Part shown: piece by piece, positions 1 through 7,355 of the stretch
Position numbering within the stretch: the stretch's first letter is position 1
How the letters are laid out: each line of letters begins with the position of its first letter
From: Candidatus Thorarchaeota archaeon
GTDB taxonomy: Archaea; Asgardarchaeota; Thorarchaeia; Thorarchaeales; Thorarchaeaceae
DNA: 15,553 bases
Assembly: GCA_016840825.1 (NCBI GenBank)
Contig: JAEORN010000315.1
Coordinates: 1 to 15,553 of the forward strand
Direction: 5' to 3'
The notes under the pieces: model-generated
Database searches by the model: none
The model's input: only the letters and a program-made list of their open reading frames with translations
What the model was told of the DNA's origin: nothing
Made by a program: the position numbers and the translations under genes

Positions 1-234
1 ATTAGTGAAGCGAATGATGACGACATCTGGGTATACCAAGCACAATGGGATGAGCATAAAGAGGCATTCATTCTCAACATCAAGGTTGACCGAACCGCAA
101 CTCTGACCTTCAGTAACTTTGAATCCACACCAACCGCCTATGCTAGCGGAATAAGCCTCGGTGATTTGGTGGCTTCAGGTGAAGGGTATGCTCTCACTCT
201 TGCTCCTGGAACCTATCAATTGGTGATAAAGTGA
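1..234 (+). CDS. C-terminal end of an unrecognised beta-rich protein (5' truncated)
   Basis: An open frame enters from the left edge and runs for 77 codons to a TGA at 232-234. The visible part is rich in Thr, Ser, Ala and Gly, with alternating hydrophobic residues, and ends in APGTYQLVIK. That pattern resembles the last strands of a beta-sandwich domain of an exported protein. I do not recognise a family, and the N-terminus, where a signal peptide would lie, is outside the window. Its stop codon overlaps the ribosome binding site of the following ECF-type membrane protein, so the two are probably translated from one transcript and may be functionally linked. The frame is well supported; the function is unknown. 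Confidence 0.7.
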   Translation: MSEANDDDIWVYQAQWDEHKEAFILNIKVDRTATLTFSNFESTPTAYASGISLGDLVASGEGYALTLAPGTYQLVIK

Positions 235-239
235 GGTGA
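233..239 (+). promoter_or_regulatory. Ribosome binding site of the ECF S-component gene, overlapping the upstream stop
   Basis: GAGGTGA lies four bases before the ATG at 244 and shares bases with the upstream TGA stop. This is the layout expected for translational coupling of the two genes. Confidence 0.6.
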
Positions 240-243
240 AAAA

Positions 244-876
244 ATGACGGAAGAAATCGATCAACCCACGGAAGAAGTCACGAAGCCTGCACTACGAGAG
301 AAGTTGCACATGGGCAATGCAAACATCAGTATGTGGACACTCCTCTTTGCTCTACTCGGAGCGATTCTCTATGCAGGGGTTTCATTGATACCAATACCTT
401 TCACAATGGTAAGCATTCTCAAGTTTGGGTTATTACCTGCTCTCACTATCATAGCGCTAACTGGTGCGATCCGTGGACCCATAGCTGGATTCATTGCTGG
501 ATATCTTGGTGAGATCATCTATGGATTGCTCACCTACAATATCATTGTGACAATGACCCTCCCTGCTATGGCATATGGAATCATGGGTCTAATAGTCGGG
601 CTAATCTCCTATGACTTCACCAATGGTAGATCTCTCATCAAGCTCTCGATTCTCTCAATCGTTGGTTTCTTGTTCACTATCTTGTTGAGTGTCGTGATAG
701 CAATATCCGTGGAAGGATACTCCGTTTTGGCTGCAATCCTCTACAATATGCTCCCACTTTTGACCATGGGCTTGCCTACATTGTTCTTCCTAACTCCTGT
801 ACTTGCCAGAGCTTGGTATGAGTTCATGAAGAAGATGAAGGCAATCGCTTCTACGGAGATTAAAGTATCAGAATAG
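244..876 (+). CDS. ECF transporter S component-like integral membrane protein
   Basis: A 210-residue membrane protein with a charged, acidic cytoplasmic start (about residues 1-28) followed by roughly six hydrophobic segments near residues 31-50, 58-75, 78-95, 100-122, 131-155 and 160-190. It has a basic C-terminal tail. Size, topology and the glycine-rich stretch around residues 74-93 (GAIRGP...GYLGE) suggest the substrate-binding S component of an energy-coupling-factor importer, which captures vitamins or metal precursors for shared EcfA/EcfT subunits. No ATPase or EcfT gene is in the window, so it would have to use a module encoded elsewhere. The substrate cannot be read from the sequence. 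It is probably cotranscribed with the truncated gene upstream and followed at once by a hairpin terminator. Family assignment is moderate; membrane location is firm. Confidence 0.65.
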   Translation: MTEEIDQPTEEVTKPALREKLHMGNANISMWTLLFALLGAILYAGVSLIPIPFTMVSILKFGLLPALTIIALTGAIRGPIAGFIAGYLGEIIYGLLTYNIIVTMTLPAMAYGIMGLIVGLISYDFTNGRSLIKLSILSIVGFLFTILLSVVIAISVEGYSVLAAILYNMLPLLTMGLPTLFFLTPVLARAWYEFMKKMKAIASTEIKVSE

Positions 877-881
877 CAAAT

Positions 882-918
882 GAAATGGGGGATGAACCCC
901 ATTTCCTTTCTTCTTTAT
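882..918 (+). terminator. Hairpin terminator after the ECF S-component gene
   Basis: Perfect 9-bp inverted repeat, GAAATGGGG at 882-890 and CCCCATTTC at 897-905, around a 6-base loop, followed by a pyrimidine/T-rich tract (TTTCTTCTTTATT). It starts six bases after the TAG stop at 874-876. It separates this gene from the YjbQ-family gene on the same strand. Confidence 0.65.
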
Positions 919-924
919 TGGATT

Positions 925-940
925 GAAAATACTTTTACTA
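925..940 (+). promoter_or_regulatory. Candidate TATA region for the YjbQ-family gene
   Basis: An A/T-rich stretch, GAAAATACTTTTACTA, lies about 25-40 bases before the ATG at 964. It sits just downstream of the terminator hairpin and is well placed for a promoter giving a very short leader. Assigned by position and composition only. Confidence 0.35.
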
Positions 941-963
941 TCGTACAAGCTTCAAGAGATATT

Positions 964-1383
964 ATGAAAAGTCATACGAAATATCTTACTTTTAATGTTC
1001 CAGCTCGAATGGACTTTGTTCATATAACCCCCGAGGTACAAGCAGCCGTTCGCGAGAGTGGCGTGAAAGAAGGACTATGTCTTGTCAATTCGATGCACAT
1101 CACGTCTAGTGTTTTCATCAATGATAATGAGAGTGGACTGCACTCTGACTACAAACGATGGTTGGAGAAGCTTGCGCCTCATGAACCTATCAGTCATTAT
1201 CAACATAATCGAACTGGAGAGGATAATGGAGATGCCCATCTTAAACGTCAAATCATGGGGAGAGAGGTAGTTGTCGCGATAACCAATGGACAATTAGATC
1301 TTGGTACTTGGGAACGTATCTTCTACGGTGAATTCGATGGTCGTCGGAATAAACGACTTCTAATCAAAATAATCGGTGAATGA
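964..1383 (+). CDS. YjbQ/UPF0047 family protein (secondary thiamine-phosphate synthase family)
   Basis: With the start at 964 the protein has 139 residues, the usual family length. Family signatures are clear: N(S)MHITSSV near residues 42-50, the GEDN.DAHLKRQ block at about 85-96, and the C-terminal [18 protein letters not shown] block at 111-128. YjbQ proteins form compact trimers. A weak thiamine-phosphate synthase activity has been reported for the family, but the physiological role is unsettled. An in-frame ATG at 880 would add 28 residues unlike the family. That ATG lies inside the terminator hairpin of the preceding gene, so I reject it. The stop is four bases from the convergent glycosyltransferase gene. 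Confidence 0.88.
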   Translation: MKSHTKYLTFNVPARMDFVHITPEVQAAVRESGVKEGLCLVNSMHITSSVFINDNESGLHSDYKRWLEKLAPHEPISHYQHNRTGEDNGDAHLKRQIMGREVVVAITNGQLDLGTWERIFYGEFDGRRNKRLLIKIIGE

Positions 1384-1387
1384 ATGA

Positions 1388-2623
1388 TCAGTTTCGTTTT
1401 CTCAAATTCACATCATGATAGATTTCAAGTAGTTTGGGCACATGAAACTTGATGTCAAATCTCTTTGCAACAGTGGCTCGAGAGTTCTGACGAATCCTTT
1501 CGTAGAGCTCATCATCTGTGAGTAGTCTATCGATTGAATCAACGAGAATTTTCGGGTCGCCGGGGGTTACGGCATATCCATCGATTTCATGAGTCACCAC
1601 TTCACTTGGACCATAGACATTAGCAGTTATTACAGGAACCTCACATGCCATTGCTTCTAACACTGAGAGTCCGAATGGCTCTCTTCGGGATGGGTATAGA
1701 AAGATTCTACTTTCATTGATGATTCTTGGCACTTGTCTTGCATCTACAACACCCAAGTATTCCACAACATCCTCTACACCTCTTTCCTTAAACTCCTCAA
1801 GGAGCTGCTCCTTGAGAGATCCTTCTCCTGTCATAACCATCTTAATAGATGGGCGTTTCATCCGCAGTGATTCGAGCATCTCTGGAAAGATATCAACTCC
1901 TTTCATATGCTCAAGTCTTCCTAGGAACGCAATATCCCATCTCTTAGTAGCTGTAATATCAGGTTGGAACACATCAAGATTAATTCCGAGATAGAGGCGT
2001 TGAACGCAGGCATCCTTCCCGCATTGTTTGAGTAGGTCCTTCAAGGCATTTGCGACTGTATCACTAACAGCAAGTATTCTATCAAATGGGCAGTATCTCT
2101 CTAACTGCTCATAATCAGTGGTTTCTATGTTACCCGGAATAATCAAGGGCTTTGATAATCCATGTATCGTTGCTACTATAGATGTTCTACCAAGAAAGCC
2201 GTCTTGGACTAATGAGTTGAGTACCCTGTTAAACACGATGTATGTACTGTGTGCATGAATAATATCTGGGTGCAAATCATTAACGATATCCATTAACTGA
2301 GTCCTAAGAACCTCAACATTCTCATCCAAATCATTATCATTGAACATCCGATCTACTTGTTTTGATCTTTCTGACTCCGGTAGCTCCAAGAACTCCCATT
2401 TTCTCGCCTCAAGATAATTACCTGGGAGATTGATTATCTCATACGCCTCCATGGTTTCTCTTGCTGGGGTATCTCTAGATGAAGCCTGAGTAGCTATGTA
2501 CGAGTCATGACCTCGGGCAACCATTTCTCTTGAGAGATAATGGAGATATGACTCATACCCTCCAAGACCGGCAGGGTTAAGGCTGTCACATAGATGAAGA
2601 ATGCGCATAGGTAAGGGATACAT
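1388..2623 (-). CDS. GT4-family glycosyltransferase (GT-B fold)
   Basis: A 411-residue two-domain glycosyltransferase. The N-terminal acceptor domain has the glycine-rich loop LNPAGLGGYE (about residues 15-24) and the strand-end HAHS (123-126). The C-terminal donor domain opens with FLGRLEHMKG (about 233-242) and carries the E-x7-E motif, EPFGLSVLE (Glu315 and Glu323), typical of retaining GT4 enzymes that use nucleotide sugars. No transmembrane segment or signal peptide is evident, so it is probably a cytoplasmic or membrane-associated enzyme making surface glycans, glycolipids or N-glycans; acceptor and sugar are not predictable. A second Met at residue 6, right before the first beta strand (MRILHLCD), is an equally possible start. 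It is divergent from the next gene and convergent with the YjbQ-family gene. Confidence 0.88.
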   Translation of the reverse strand: MYPLPMRILHLCDSLNPAGLGGYESYLHYLSREMVARGHDSYIATQASSRDTPARETMEAYEIINLPGNYLEARKWEFLELPESERSKQVDRMFNDNDLDENVEVLRTQLMDIVNDLHPDIIHAHSTYIVFNRVLNSLVQDGFLGRTSIVATIHGLSKPLIIPGNIETTDYEQLERYCPFDRILAVSDTVANALKDLLKQCGKDACVQRLYLGINLDVFQPDITATKRWDIAFLGRLEHMKGVDIFPEMLESLRMKRPSIKMVMTGEGSLKEQLLEEFKERGVEDVVEYLGVVDARQVPRIINESRIFLYPSRREPFGLSVLEAMACEVPVITANVYGPSEVVTHEIDGYAVTPGDPKILVDSIDRLLTDDELYERIRQNSRATVAKRFDIKFHVPKLLEIYHDVNLRKRN

Positions 2624-2638
2624 CCTACTTTCTTGTAC

Positions 2639-2653
2639 CTTATGGATGATAAG
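2639..2653. promoter_or_regulatory. Small dyad in the divergent intergenic region
   Basis: CTTAT-GGATG-ATAAG is a perfect 5-bp dyad in the centre of the 53-base gap between the divergent glycosyltransferase and COG2413 genes. It could be a bidirectional TATA/operator element, but a 5-bp dyad can also arise by chance. Confidence 0.2.
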
Positions 2654-2676
2654 CCAACTCTGTTTCCGGTGAAGAA

Positions 2677-3735
2677 ATGATGTTTAATGGCACATCACGC
2701 ATGAAATTTCGTGACAGAGATATCATTAGAGATGTTGATGGACGTATCTTCGTGGTATTAGGACACATTCAACCCACAGAAAGAATCCTATCATTCCTCA
2801 AATATATCCCAGATCCAAATGGAAAATGGGTGTCAGGAACTCAAAGATTCAGACGTTCCTTCTGGGGTGATGTTGGTTCAGTCATTGACGGATTACAGGT
2901 TGTACCTAGGGAATATATCGTGAACGACCCTTACTTTGGTACTGAACTTCTCGAAGTTCCTCTAAGTCATGTGGAGAAGCACTTCATTCCAGAAGAGCGA
3001 CTTGAAGAGATCAGAAAGAATGGACCAAATGATAGACTTGAGTCACTTGCACTCGGTCTTGCGAACGCTATTCATGATACATTGGAAATTCCGTTCTCTG
3101 ATATCGGAGTAGCTGGAAGCATCCTTTGGAAGGGGCACAATCCTGAGTTCTCAGATATCAATATGAATGTGTATGGACTCAGGAATTCTTGGATTCTAAA
3201 GAAAAGCTACGAATCAGTGAGTAATGCAGATAAGGTTCGACTCAGAAAATCTGATGAGTGGATACGAGGCGTCGAAAGGATACTGGAGAGAGTTCCAGCT
3301 CTATCCCAAGAAGATGTTGACAACCTATTCGAGAGAAGATTTGCGTTCTATTATGACAACCAATGTATCGGAGTCACCCCTGTGATTCGACCAGATGAGT
3401 CCCCTATCCAATATGGCTCAGAATCATATCGACAGGTCTCTGACATTCCAATTACTACACTGTTTCAGGTCAATGACTCTAAGCATGGTCTTTTCAGTCC
3501 CAGCATTATTGAAGGAGAATCACCTCTTCTTGAAGGATTTGATGATATTCAGGTTTCTCGCCTTCTAATATACGAAGGCATATACAGTGGTCTATTCGAA
3601 GACGGAGATAATCTAGAAGTCACTGGCACACTGCAACAGGTATCCTCGCTAGCAAGCAATCGAGATGATTTCTATCAACTCATGATAGGAACAAAGACAG
3701 GAGCTGGGAAGGAATACATTCGAATATTGGAATAA
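2677..3735 (+). CDS. COG2413-type predicted nucleotidyltransferase-fold protein
   Basis: A 352-residue protein of an archaeal family often labelled predicted nucleotidyltransferase or DNA polymerase beta-like. The start (MKFRDRD at residues 9-15, then a beta-rich segment with PTERILSFLKYIPDPNG at 33-49), the central GSIL...GHNPEFSD segment (147-160) and the C-terminal FSPSI...IYEGIYSGLFEDGD region fit that family. Its role is not established; the fold suggests nucleotide transfer to RNA, protein or a small molecule. The polymerase-beta-type acidic motif, normally SDID, here reads SDIN (Asp160, Asn162), so the active site may be impaired. GGTGA at 2668-2672 supports the ATG at 2677, although the family usually begins near the ATG at 2701. 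Trm5b follows 49 bases downstream, probably in the same transcript. Confidence 0.75.
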   Translation: MMFNGTSRMKFRDRDIIRDVDGRIFVVLGHIQPTERILSFLKYIPDPNGKWVSGTQRFRRSFWGDVGSVIDGLQVVPREYIVNDPYFGTELLEVPLSHVEKHFIPEERLEEIRKNGPNDRLESLALGLANAIHDTLEIPFSDIGVAGSILWKGHNPEFSDINMNVYGLRNSWILKKSYESVSNADKVRLRKSDEWIRGVERILERVPALSQEDVDNLFERRFAFYYDNQCIGVTPVIRPDESPIQYGSESYRQVSDIPITTLFQVNDSKHGLFSPSIIEGESPLLEGFDDIQVSRLLIYEGIYSGLFEDGDNLEVTGTLQQVSSLASNRDDFYQLMIGTKTGAGKEYIRILE

Positions 3736-3784
3736 TCTCTCAATCGAATCGGAATGGTCTTAGGCAGATAATAGACTAGCAAAA

Positions 3785-4849
3785 ATGATGCCAAAAGAGA
3801 TTCCCTATCTATCTGTACCATTGGAACTTGGTGAGGAAACACGTCAGAGGATATTGACTCTGGATCTATTTGACACCAACTACAAGATAATCTCAGAGGA
3901 TGGTTTCCTTTTCTTTCCACTAAAAGAAGCAATCAATGTCGATCAAGTTTTACCTGAACTTCCATTCTCCGATATCAATACCGGAAGACGTTCATTTCCT
4001 GTGGCTTTTGATGGACCTCGAACACTTCAGGATGCATTCAAGGACAAACTAACAGAAGAAGAAGTAGAAAACCTGCCACGAGCCTACGATTTGATTGGAG
4101 ATATTGCTGTTCTAGAGATACCTGATGAACTCATGGCCTATCGTTTGGAGATTGGAGAGGAGTTCCTTAGACTCCATCCGAATTTTAACACAGTACTAGG
4201 CAAGACAAGTCCTATATCTGGAACACTAAGAATTAGGGATTACGAACTACTCGCTGGAGTCGATAAGACAGATACAATCCATATCGAATATGGCTGTCGT
4301 ATCGCTGTCGATCTCTCTAAGGCATACTTCAGTCCAAGACTTCTTGAAGAGCACCATCGAGTTGCACAGCAAGTCAAGGATGGTGAGCAGGTCATAGACA
4401 TGTTCTCTGGAGTAGGTCCCTTCGCGCTTCACATCGCAAAAAGAACGAGAGCAAATATCACAGCGGTTGATATCAATCCAGAGGCAACCGAATTGCTTAG
4501 AAAAAGCATCAATCTGAACAAGTTAATCGGCACGATAGTTCCTCTAACATCAGACATTCGTGATTATGTCTCTGAGATTAAGCCCCAAAGCATTGATCGT
4601 GTGATAATGAACCACCCTTCCGGTGCCTTTGACTTCATTCATGAGGCATGTCAGCTGCTTCGAAAGAATGGTACTATGCATTACTATGATTTCATTGGCG
4701 GTGAGAATCCCGAGCAAAGTCTACAAGAGAAACTACGAGGATTGGTCGTGAAGACTGACAGGACCATTGTTGAGATTCAACGCATTCGAAGAGTTCGAGA
4801 TAGCGCTCCATATGAGTATCATATGGTACTTGATGCCATCATAGACTAG
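3785..4849 (+). CDS. trm5b: tRNA (guanine(37)-N1)-methyltransferase, Trm5b type
   Basis: A 354-residue SAM-dependent enzyme that methylates N1 of G37, next to the tRNA anticodon. This prevents frameshifting and supplies the m1G37 substrate for wyosine synthesis. The order matches archaeal Trm5b: an N-terminal D1 domain (about 1-75), a D2 domain with AYDLIGDIAVLEIP (100-113) and RIRDYELLAG (149-158), then a Rossmann methyltransferase domain with DMFSGVGPF (205-213), AVDINP (227-232) and MNHP (275-278). Arg149, Glu189 and Asn276 line up with the catalytic-site Arg145, Glu185 and Asn265 of Methanocaldococcus Trm5b, as I recall that sequence. NHP replaces the usual NLP. Two consecutive ATGs (3785 and 3788) are possible starts. 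The 3' end overlaps the convergent DUF371 gene by 11 bases. TYW1, the next pathway enzyme, is encoded at 7356-8333. Confidence 0.93.
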   Translation: MMPKEIPYLSVPLELGEETRQRILTLDLFDTNYKIISEDGFLFFPLKEAINVDQVLPELPFSDINTGRRSFPVAFDGPRTLQDAFKDKLTEEEVENLPRAYDLIGDIAVLEIPDELMAYRLEIGEEFLRLHPNFNTVLGKTSPISGTLRIRDYELLAGVDKTDTIHIEYGCRIAVDLSKAYFSPRLLEEHHRVAQQVKDGEQVIDMFSGVGPFALHIAKRTRANITAVDINPEATELLRKSINLNKLIGTIVPLTSDIRDYVSEIKPQSIDRVIMNHPSGAFDFIHEACQLLRKNGTMHYYDFIGGENPEQSLQEKLRGLVVKTDRTIVEIQRIRRVRDSAPYEYHMVLDAIID

Positions 4850-5264
4850 TGAAGGCAAGCTGGCAATGTATTTCCTGATTTGGGTTTCGTAAACGGTCTA
4901 TAAAGGATCTACTCAAATCTGCGGCAGCCTTATCAGCTCCAACCATTAAGGTTCGGTCGCATTCAAAGAAGCTGGTTCTTACTACCATACTGATATCGTT
5001 TGAGTAGGTCAGTCCTGGGCTACCATATCCGACAATCTCTTCCTTCATATCGCCTACCATTAAACTTAGGCAGATTTTGGTACTCTTCTTTCGGGCTAAA
5101 GATTTGATATCATCTCCTAGTTTATTGAGGGTCAGTTGTGATTTGATGCCTATGATACAAGTACCTTGTAGTGTAAGAAAATCTTCACTTGTCAATTCTA
5201 AAGTTGTTTTATGACTTCCCAGTACATTTTCGTGACCATATGTCAGAAAAGAAATCTGAACCAT
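4839..5264 (-). CDS. DUF371 family protein of unknown function
   Basis: A 141-residue protein matching DUF371, a small family found in archaea and some eukaryotes. Conserved blocks are GHENV...HKTTLELT (residues 10-25), TLQGTCIIGI (31-40), VGYGSPGLTYSNDISMVVR (78-96) and RTLMVGADKAAADLSR (104-119). The usual GDCIIG is GTCIIG here (Asp to Thr at 35). No function is established. The DKAAADLxR block suggests a ligand-binding or catalytic surface, but this is inference. No signal peptide or membrane segment is visible, so it is presumably cytoplasmic. It is divergently transcribed from the PCMT gene over a 59-base gap, and its last 11 bases overlap the end of trm5b on the other strand. Confidence 0.85.
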   Translation of the reverse strand: MVQISFLTYGHENVLGSHKTTLELTSEDFLTLQGTCIIGIKSQLTLNKLGDDIKSLARKKSTKICLSLMVGDMKEEIVGYGSPGLTYSNDISMVVRTSFFECDRTLMVGADKAAADLSRSFIDRLRNPNQEIHCQLAFTSL

Positions 5265-5286
5265 ATTTATGATAGACCTCTCAATG

Positions 5287-5295
5287 CTTTTATGA
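5287..5295 (+). promoter_or_regulatory. Candidate TATA box for the PCMT gene
   Basis: CTTTTATGA lies about 29-37 bases before the ATG at 5324. No good Shine-Dalgarno sequence lies between them, which fits a leaderless or nearly leaderless mRNA. Positional evidence only. Confidence 0.35.
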
Positions 5296-5323
5296 TTGCA
5301 TGTAATATAGACATGCGGTCCTG

Positions 5324-6001
5324 ATGTCCGATGCGCGTCTTCGACAAGATAGAGAGAGACTCATAGAAAGTCTCAGATCCAGAGGTTATCTTGTGAGCAC
5401 AAAGGTTGAGAACGCCTTACGTGCAGTACCAAGAGAGGAGTTTGTCCATTCTGATAGCCGGAGCTATGCTTATCGTGACAGTCCTCTATCTATCAAGCAT
5501 GGACAGACAATATCTGCACCCCACATGTGTGTAATAATGTGTGAGGGGCTCAATCTTGAAGAAGGCATGAGTATTCTGGAGATAGGTGCTGGGTCTGGGT
5601 ACCATGCAGCCCTATGCGCAGAGATTGTCGCTCCCTCCGGGTCCACAAATCCTGGGCATGTCTATACTATCGAAATCGTTGGAGAACTCGTTGAGTTCGC
5701 TCAAATGAATCTCGATAAGACCGGATATTCAGATAGAGTGACTTTAATTCACGGTGATGGCGGTCTTGGATTTGAGCAGAAGGCGCCTTTTGACAGGATC
5801 TTTGTTGCTGCAGCTGCACCATCGATCCCAAACCCCCTTCTTGACCAGCTTGCTCTTGGCGGAATAATGCTGATTCCAGTAGGGTCTCCTGGACTATATC
5901 AGGAGCTGATGCTTGTTGTCAAGTCTGAAACGGGCGAGATTACTAAAAAGAGGTGGGGAGGAGTCGCTTTTGTTCCGCTCACTGGGAAGTATGGCTATTG
6001 A
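5324..6001 (+). CDS. pcm: Protein-L-isoaspartate O-methyltransferase
   Basis: A 225-residue cytosolic repair enzyme that methylates L-isoaspartyl residues of aged proteins with SAM, allowing reversion to normal aspartate. The family fingerprints are intact: PREEFV (36-41), the substrate-loop motif GQTISAPHM (60-68), and SAM motif I LEIGAGSGYHAA (85-96). Acidic Glu117 of YTIEIV binds SAM ribose, and IFVAAAAP marks the substrate pocket. A short insert, APSGSTNPG (about 103-111), separates motif I from the Glu strand; such an insert is common in archaeal and bacterial PCMTs. The length is typical. Its TGA is directly followed, with no gap, by the end of the convergent riboflavin kinase gene. A role in protein damage control fits the nearby proteasome gene only loosely. 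Confidence 0.93.
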   Translation: MSDARLRQDRERLIESLRSRGYLVSTKVENALRAVPREEFVHSDSRSYAYRDSPLSIKHGQTISAPHMCVIMCEGLNLEEGMSILEIGAGSGYHAALCAEIVAPSGSTNPGHVYTIEIVGELVEFAQMNLDKTGYSDRVTLIHGDGGLGFEQKAPFDRIFVAAAAPSIPNPLLDQLALGGIMLIPVGSPGLYQELMLVVKSETGEITKKRWGGVAFVPLTGKYGY

Positions 6002-6682
6002 TTAGGTTGCAAGGTGAAGCGGGATTATAGTAAGTGTGATTGGATCAGAATCAGAGAGTTTGAGCTTCTTCCTGATATTAATTGGGGCGATTACTTCCAG
6101 GATGTCCTCACTATGATGTGTCCGTTGAGCGATTACAATTGCAGCTTCAATCTTGTCATTGACTCTCACCCGATAGCAAATCACATCTCCAAATGTCCTT
6201 CCCTCATGGGTGAAGCCAGTTACAACCTTCGGAGGAGTATGTTTCATACGATTAATTGCGCGTCGAGAGGCATCTGTATTCACTCTTACATTAAGAGTCC
6301 CTAAAAATGGTTCAAACCCAAGTGCTTTCTTGAAGCGTTCTGAATACATATCAACATAATATGCTCCCTCTCCAAGCCCATCCACTATGTGTCCTTGAAT
6401 CTTTATCTCATCTTTTGGAGGTGAGAATGCTATCTCAAGCGTACTGAAGATTCGAAGTAGTTCATCTCTACCTTGATCTGTTATCTTTAGCTGCATCCCA
6501 CTAACAGTATGGACTCGCATAACATATCCCTTTTCCACACAATCAGATATTCGACGGGAGGCTGTCTGTTGACTGACTCCGAGATCTTGTCCCAAGTCAC
6601 TTGTCTTTAGTAGGACTATCTCATGCAGTGCTCCATGCTGGGCTAATGACAATAAGGTGAACCAAATCTCGGGCTGAATCAT
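6002..6682 (-). CDS. ribK: CTP-dependent riboflavin kinase with N-terminal winged HTH
   Basis: A 226-residue archaeal fusion protein. Residues about 18-75 form a winged helix-turn-helix (LGQDLGVSQQTASRRISDCVEKG as recognition region). Residues about 93-222 are the RibK domain (formerly DUF120), with GHIVDGLGEG (97-106), LGFEPFLGTLNV (121-132), GRTFGDV (161-167) and AQRTHHSEDILEVIAP (185-200). RibK makes FMN from riboflavin using CTP rather than ATP. The HTH suggests the protein may also regulate riboflavin-related genes, as reported for some archaeal homologues. It is the last gene of the minus-strand operon. Its ribosome binding site, GGAG (complement of 6691-6696), overlaps the stop of the translin gene 12 bases upstream, indicating coupled translation. 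Confidence 0.94.
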   Translation of the reverse strand: MIQPEIWFTLLSLAQHGALHEIVLLKTSDLGQDLGVSQQTASRRISDCVEKGYVMRVHTVSGMQLKITDQGRDELLRIFSTLEIAFSPPKDEIKIQGHIVDGLGEGAYYVDMYSERFKKALGFEPFLGTLNVRVNTDASRRAINRMKHTPPKVVTGFTHEGRTFGDVICYRVRVNDKIEAAIVIAQRTHHSEDILEVIAPINIRKKLKLSDSDPITLTIIPLHLAT

Positions 6683-6690
6683 AACTTCGC

Positions 6691-6696
6691 TCTCCT
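6691..6696 (-). promoter_or_regulatory. Ribosome binding site of ribK, overlapping the translin stop
   Basis: AGGAGA on the minus strand lies eight bases before the ribK ATG and overlaps the translin TAG (complement of 6695-6697). It supports both the ribK start and operon membership. Confidence 0.6.
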
Positions 6697-7336
6697 AGGA
6701 CATATCCTTCTCCTGTATGCGTTCCTCAAATTCTTTGAGTTCTTGAATCATCTGGTTCTGCCGAACTGCATTTGTAACGTCCCCTCTACTTCTCTCAATT
6801 AAATTTCGTGCTACATCGCATTTTCTACGTAGATCCGGAATCAACGCATTTGGGAAATCAAAGTCATTTAGATTCTCAAAGATGATCTCCATGGAGGATA
6901 GTAGTGCAACAGCTCTTTCTACTCTATTCTCACGTAGATTCTCCAGCACCGCTCTTCTAAGCTCTCCTATTGTATCTCCGAGTCCGGTTAGATATGCTCT
7001 TGATGGGATATCATAAACTGACGGAGTGGTAATCTCGCCACGCTCAAGGATTGACAACACATTCGCTGCTTCAGCAAGCTCTTGATATGCTGTATCTATG
7101 ATATGTGATTTAGCTAGGTATTCACTCTTTGCTAGTTCCGTCTTCGCTTGTTTGATAAGTGAATTCGCTTCTTCAAGTGACATCTTCGCCTTGTCAAAGT
7201 CACCACGATGTGATTGTTTTATAGACTCTGAGCAATTCCTGATTGCTGTTCTAGTGAGTGGAAGTATCTTCTCTCTGACAAAATCATCTGCCTCAATCTC
7301 TTCTCTGATAGTATCAAAGACTCTCCCAAATTCCAT
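6695..7336 (-). CDS. Translin/TRAX family RNA-binding protein
   Basis: A 213-residue all-helical protein of the translin superfamily (COG2178). Recognisable blocks are a long first helix starting FDTIREEIEADD, the central DTAYQELAEA, IPSRAYLTGLGDTIGELRR, and the C-terminal FPNALIPDLRRKCDVARNLIE. Family members assemble into octameric shells that bind, and in TRAX-like subunits cleave, single-stranded RNA; eukaryotic C3PO acts on siRNA passenger strands and tRNA precursors. Whether this protein is catalytic cannot be settled by eye. The ATG at 7334-7336 is preferred over a TTG six bases upstream, because AGGTGA (complement of 7343-7348) is six bases before the ATG and would touch the TTG. It lies 19 bases after TYW1, so cotranscription is likely. 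Confidence 0.88.
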   Translation of the reverse strand: MEFGRVFDTIREEIEADDFVREKILPLTRTAIRNCSESIKQSHRGDFDKAKMSLEEANSLIKQAKTELAKSEYLAKSHIIDTAYQELAEAANVLSILERGEITTPSVYDIPSRAYLTGLGDTIGELRRAVLENLRENRVERAVALLSSMEIIFENLNDFDFPNALIPDLRRKCDVARNLIERSRGDVTNAVRQNQMIQELKEFEERIQEKDMS

Positions 7337-7342
7337 TATCAA

Positions 7343-7348
7343 TCACCT
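7343..7348 (-). promoter_or_regulatory. Ribosome binding site that fixes the translin start
   Basis: AGGTGA on the minus strand is followed by a 6-base spacer and then the ATG at 7334-7336. The upstream TTG at 7340-7342 abuts the site and is too close to be used. Confidence 0.6.
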
Positions 7349-7355
7349 TTGCTCA

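Noticed and set aside
1075..1293. Open frames on both strands inside the YjbQ-family gene
   Set aside because: They overlap a clearly conserved gene, have no ribosome binding site and resemble no family. The same holds for the other out-of-frame open stretches inside strong genes, such as 9388-9703 and 14244-14666.
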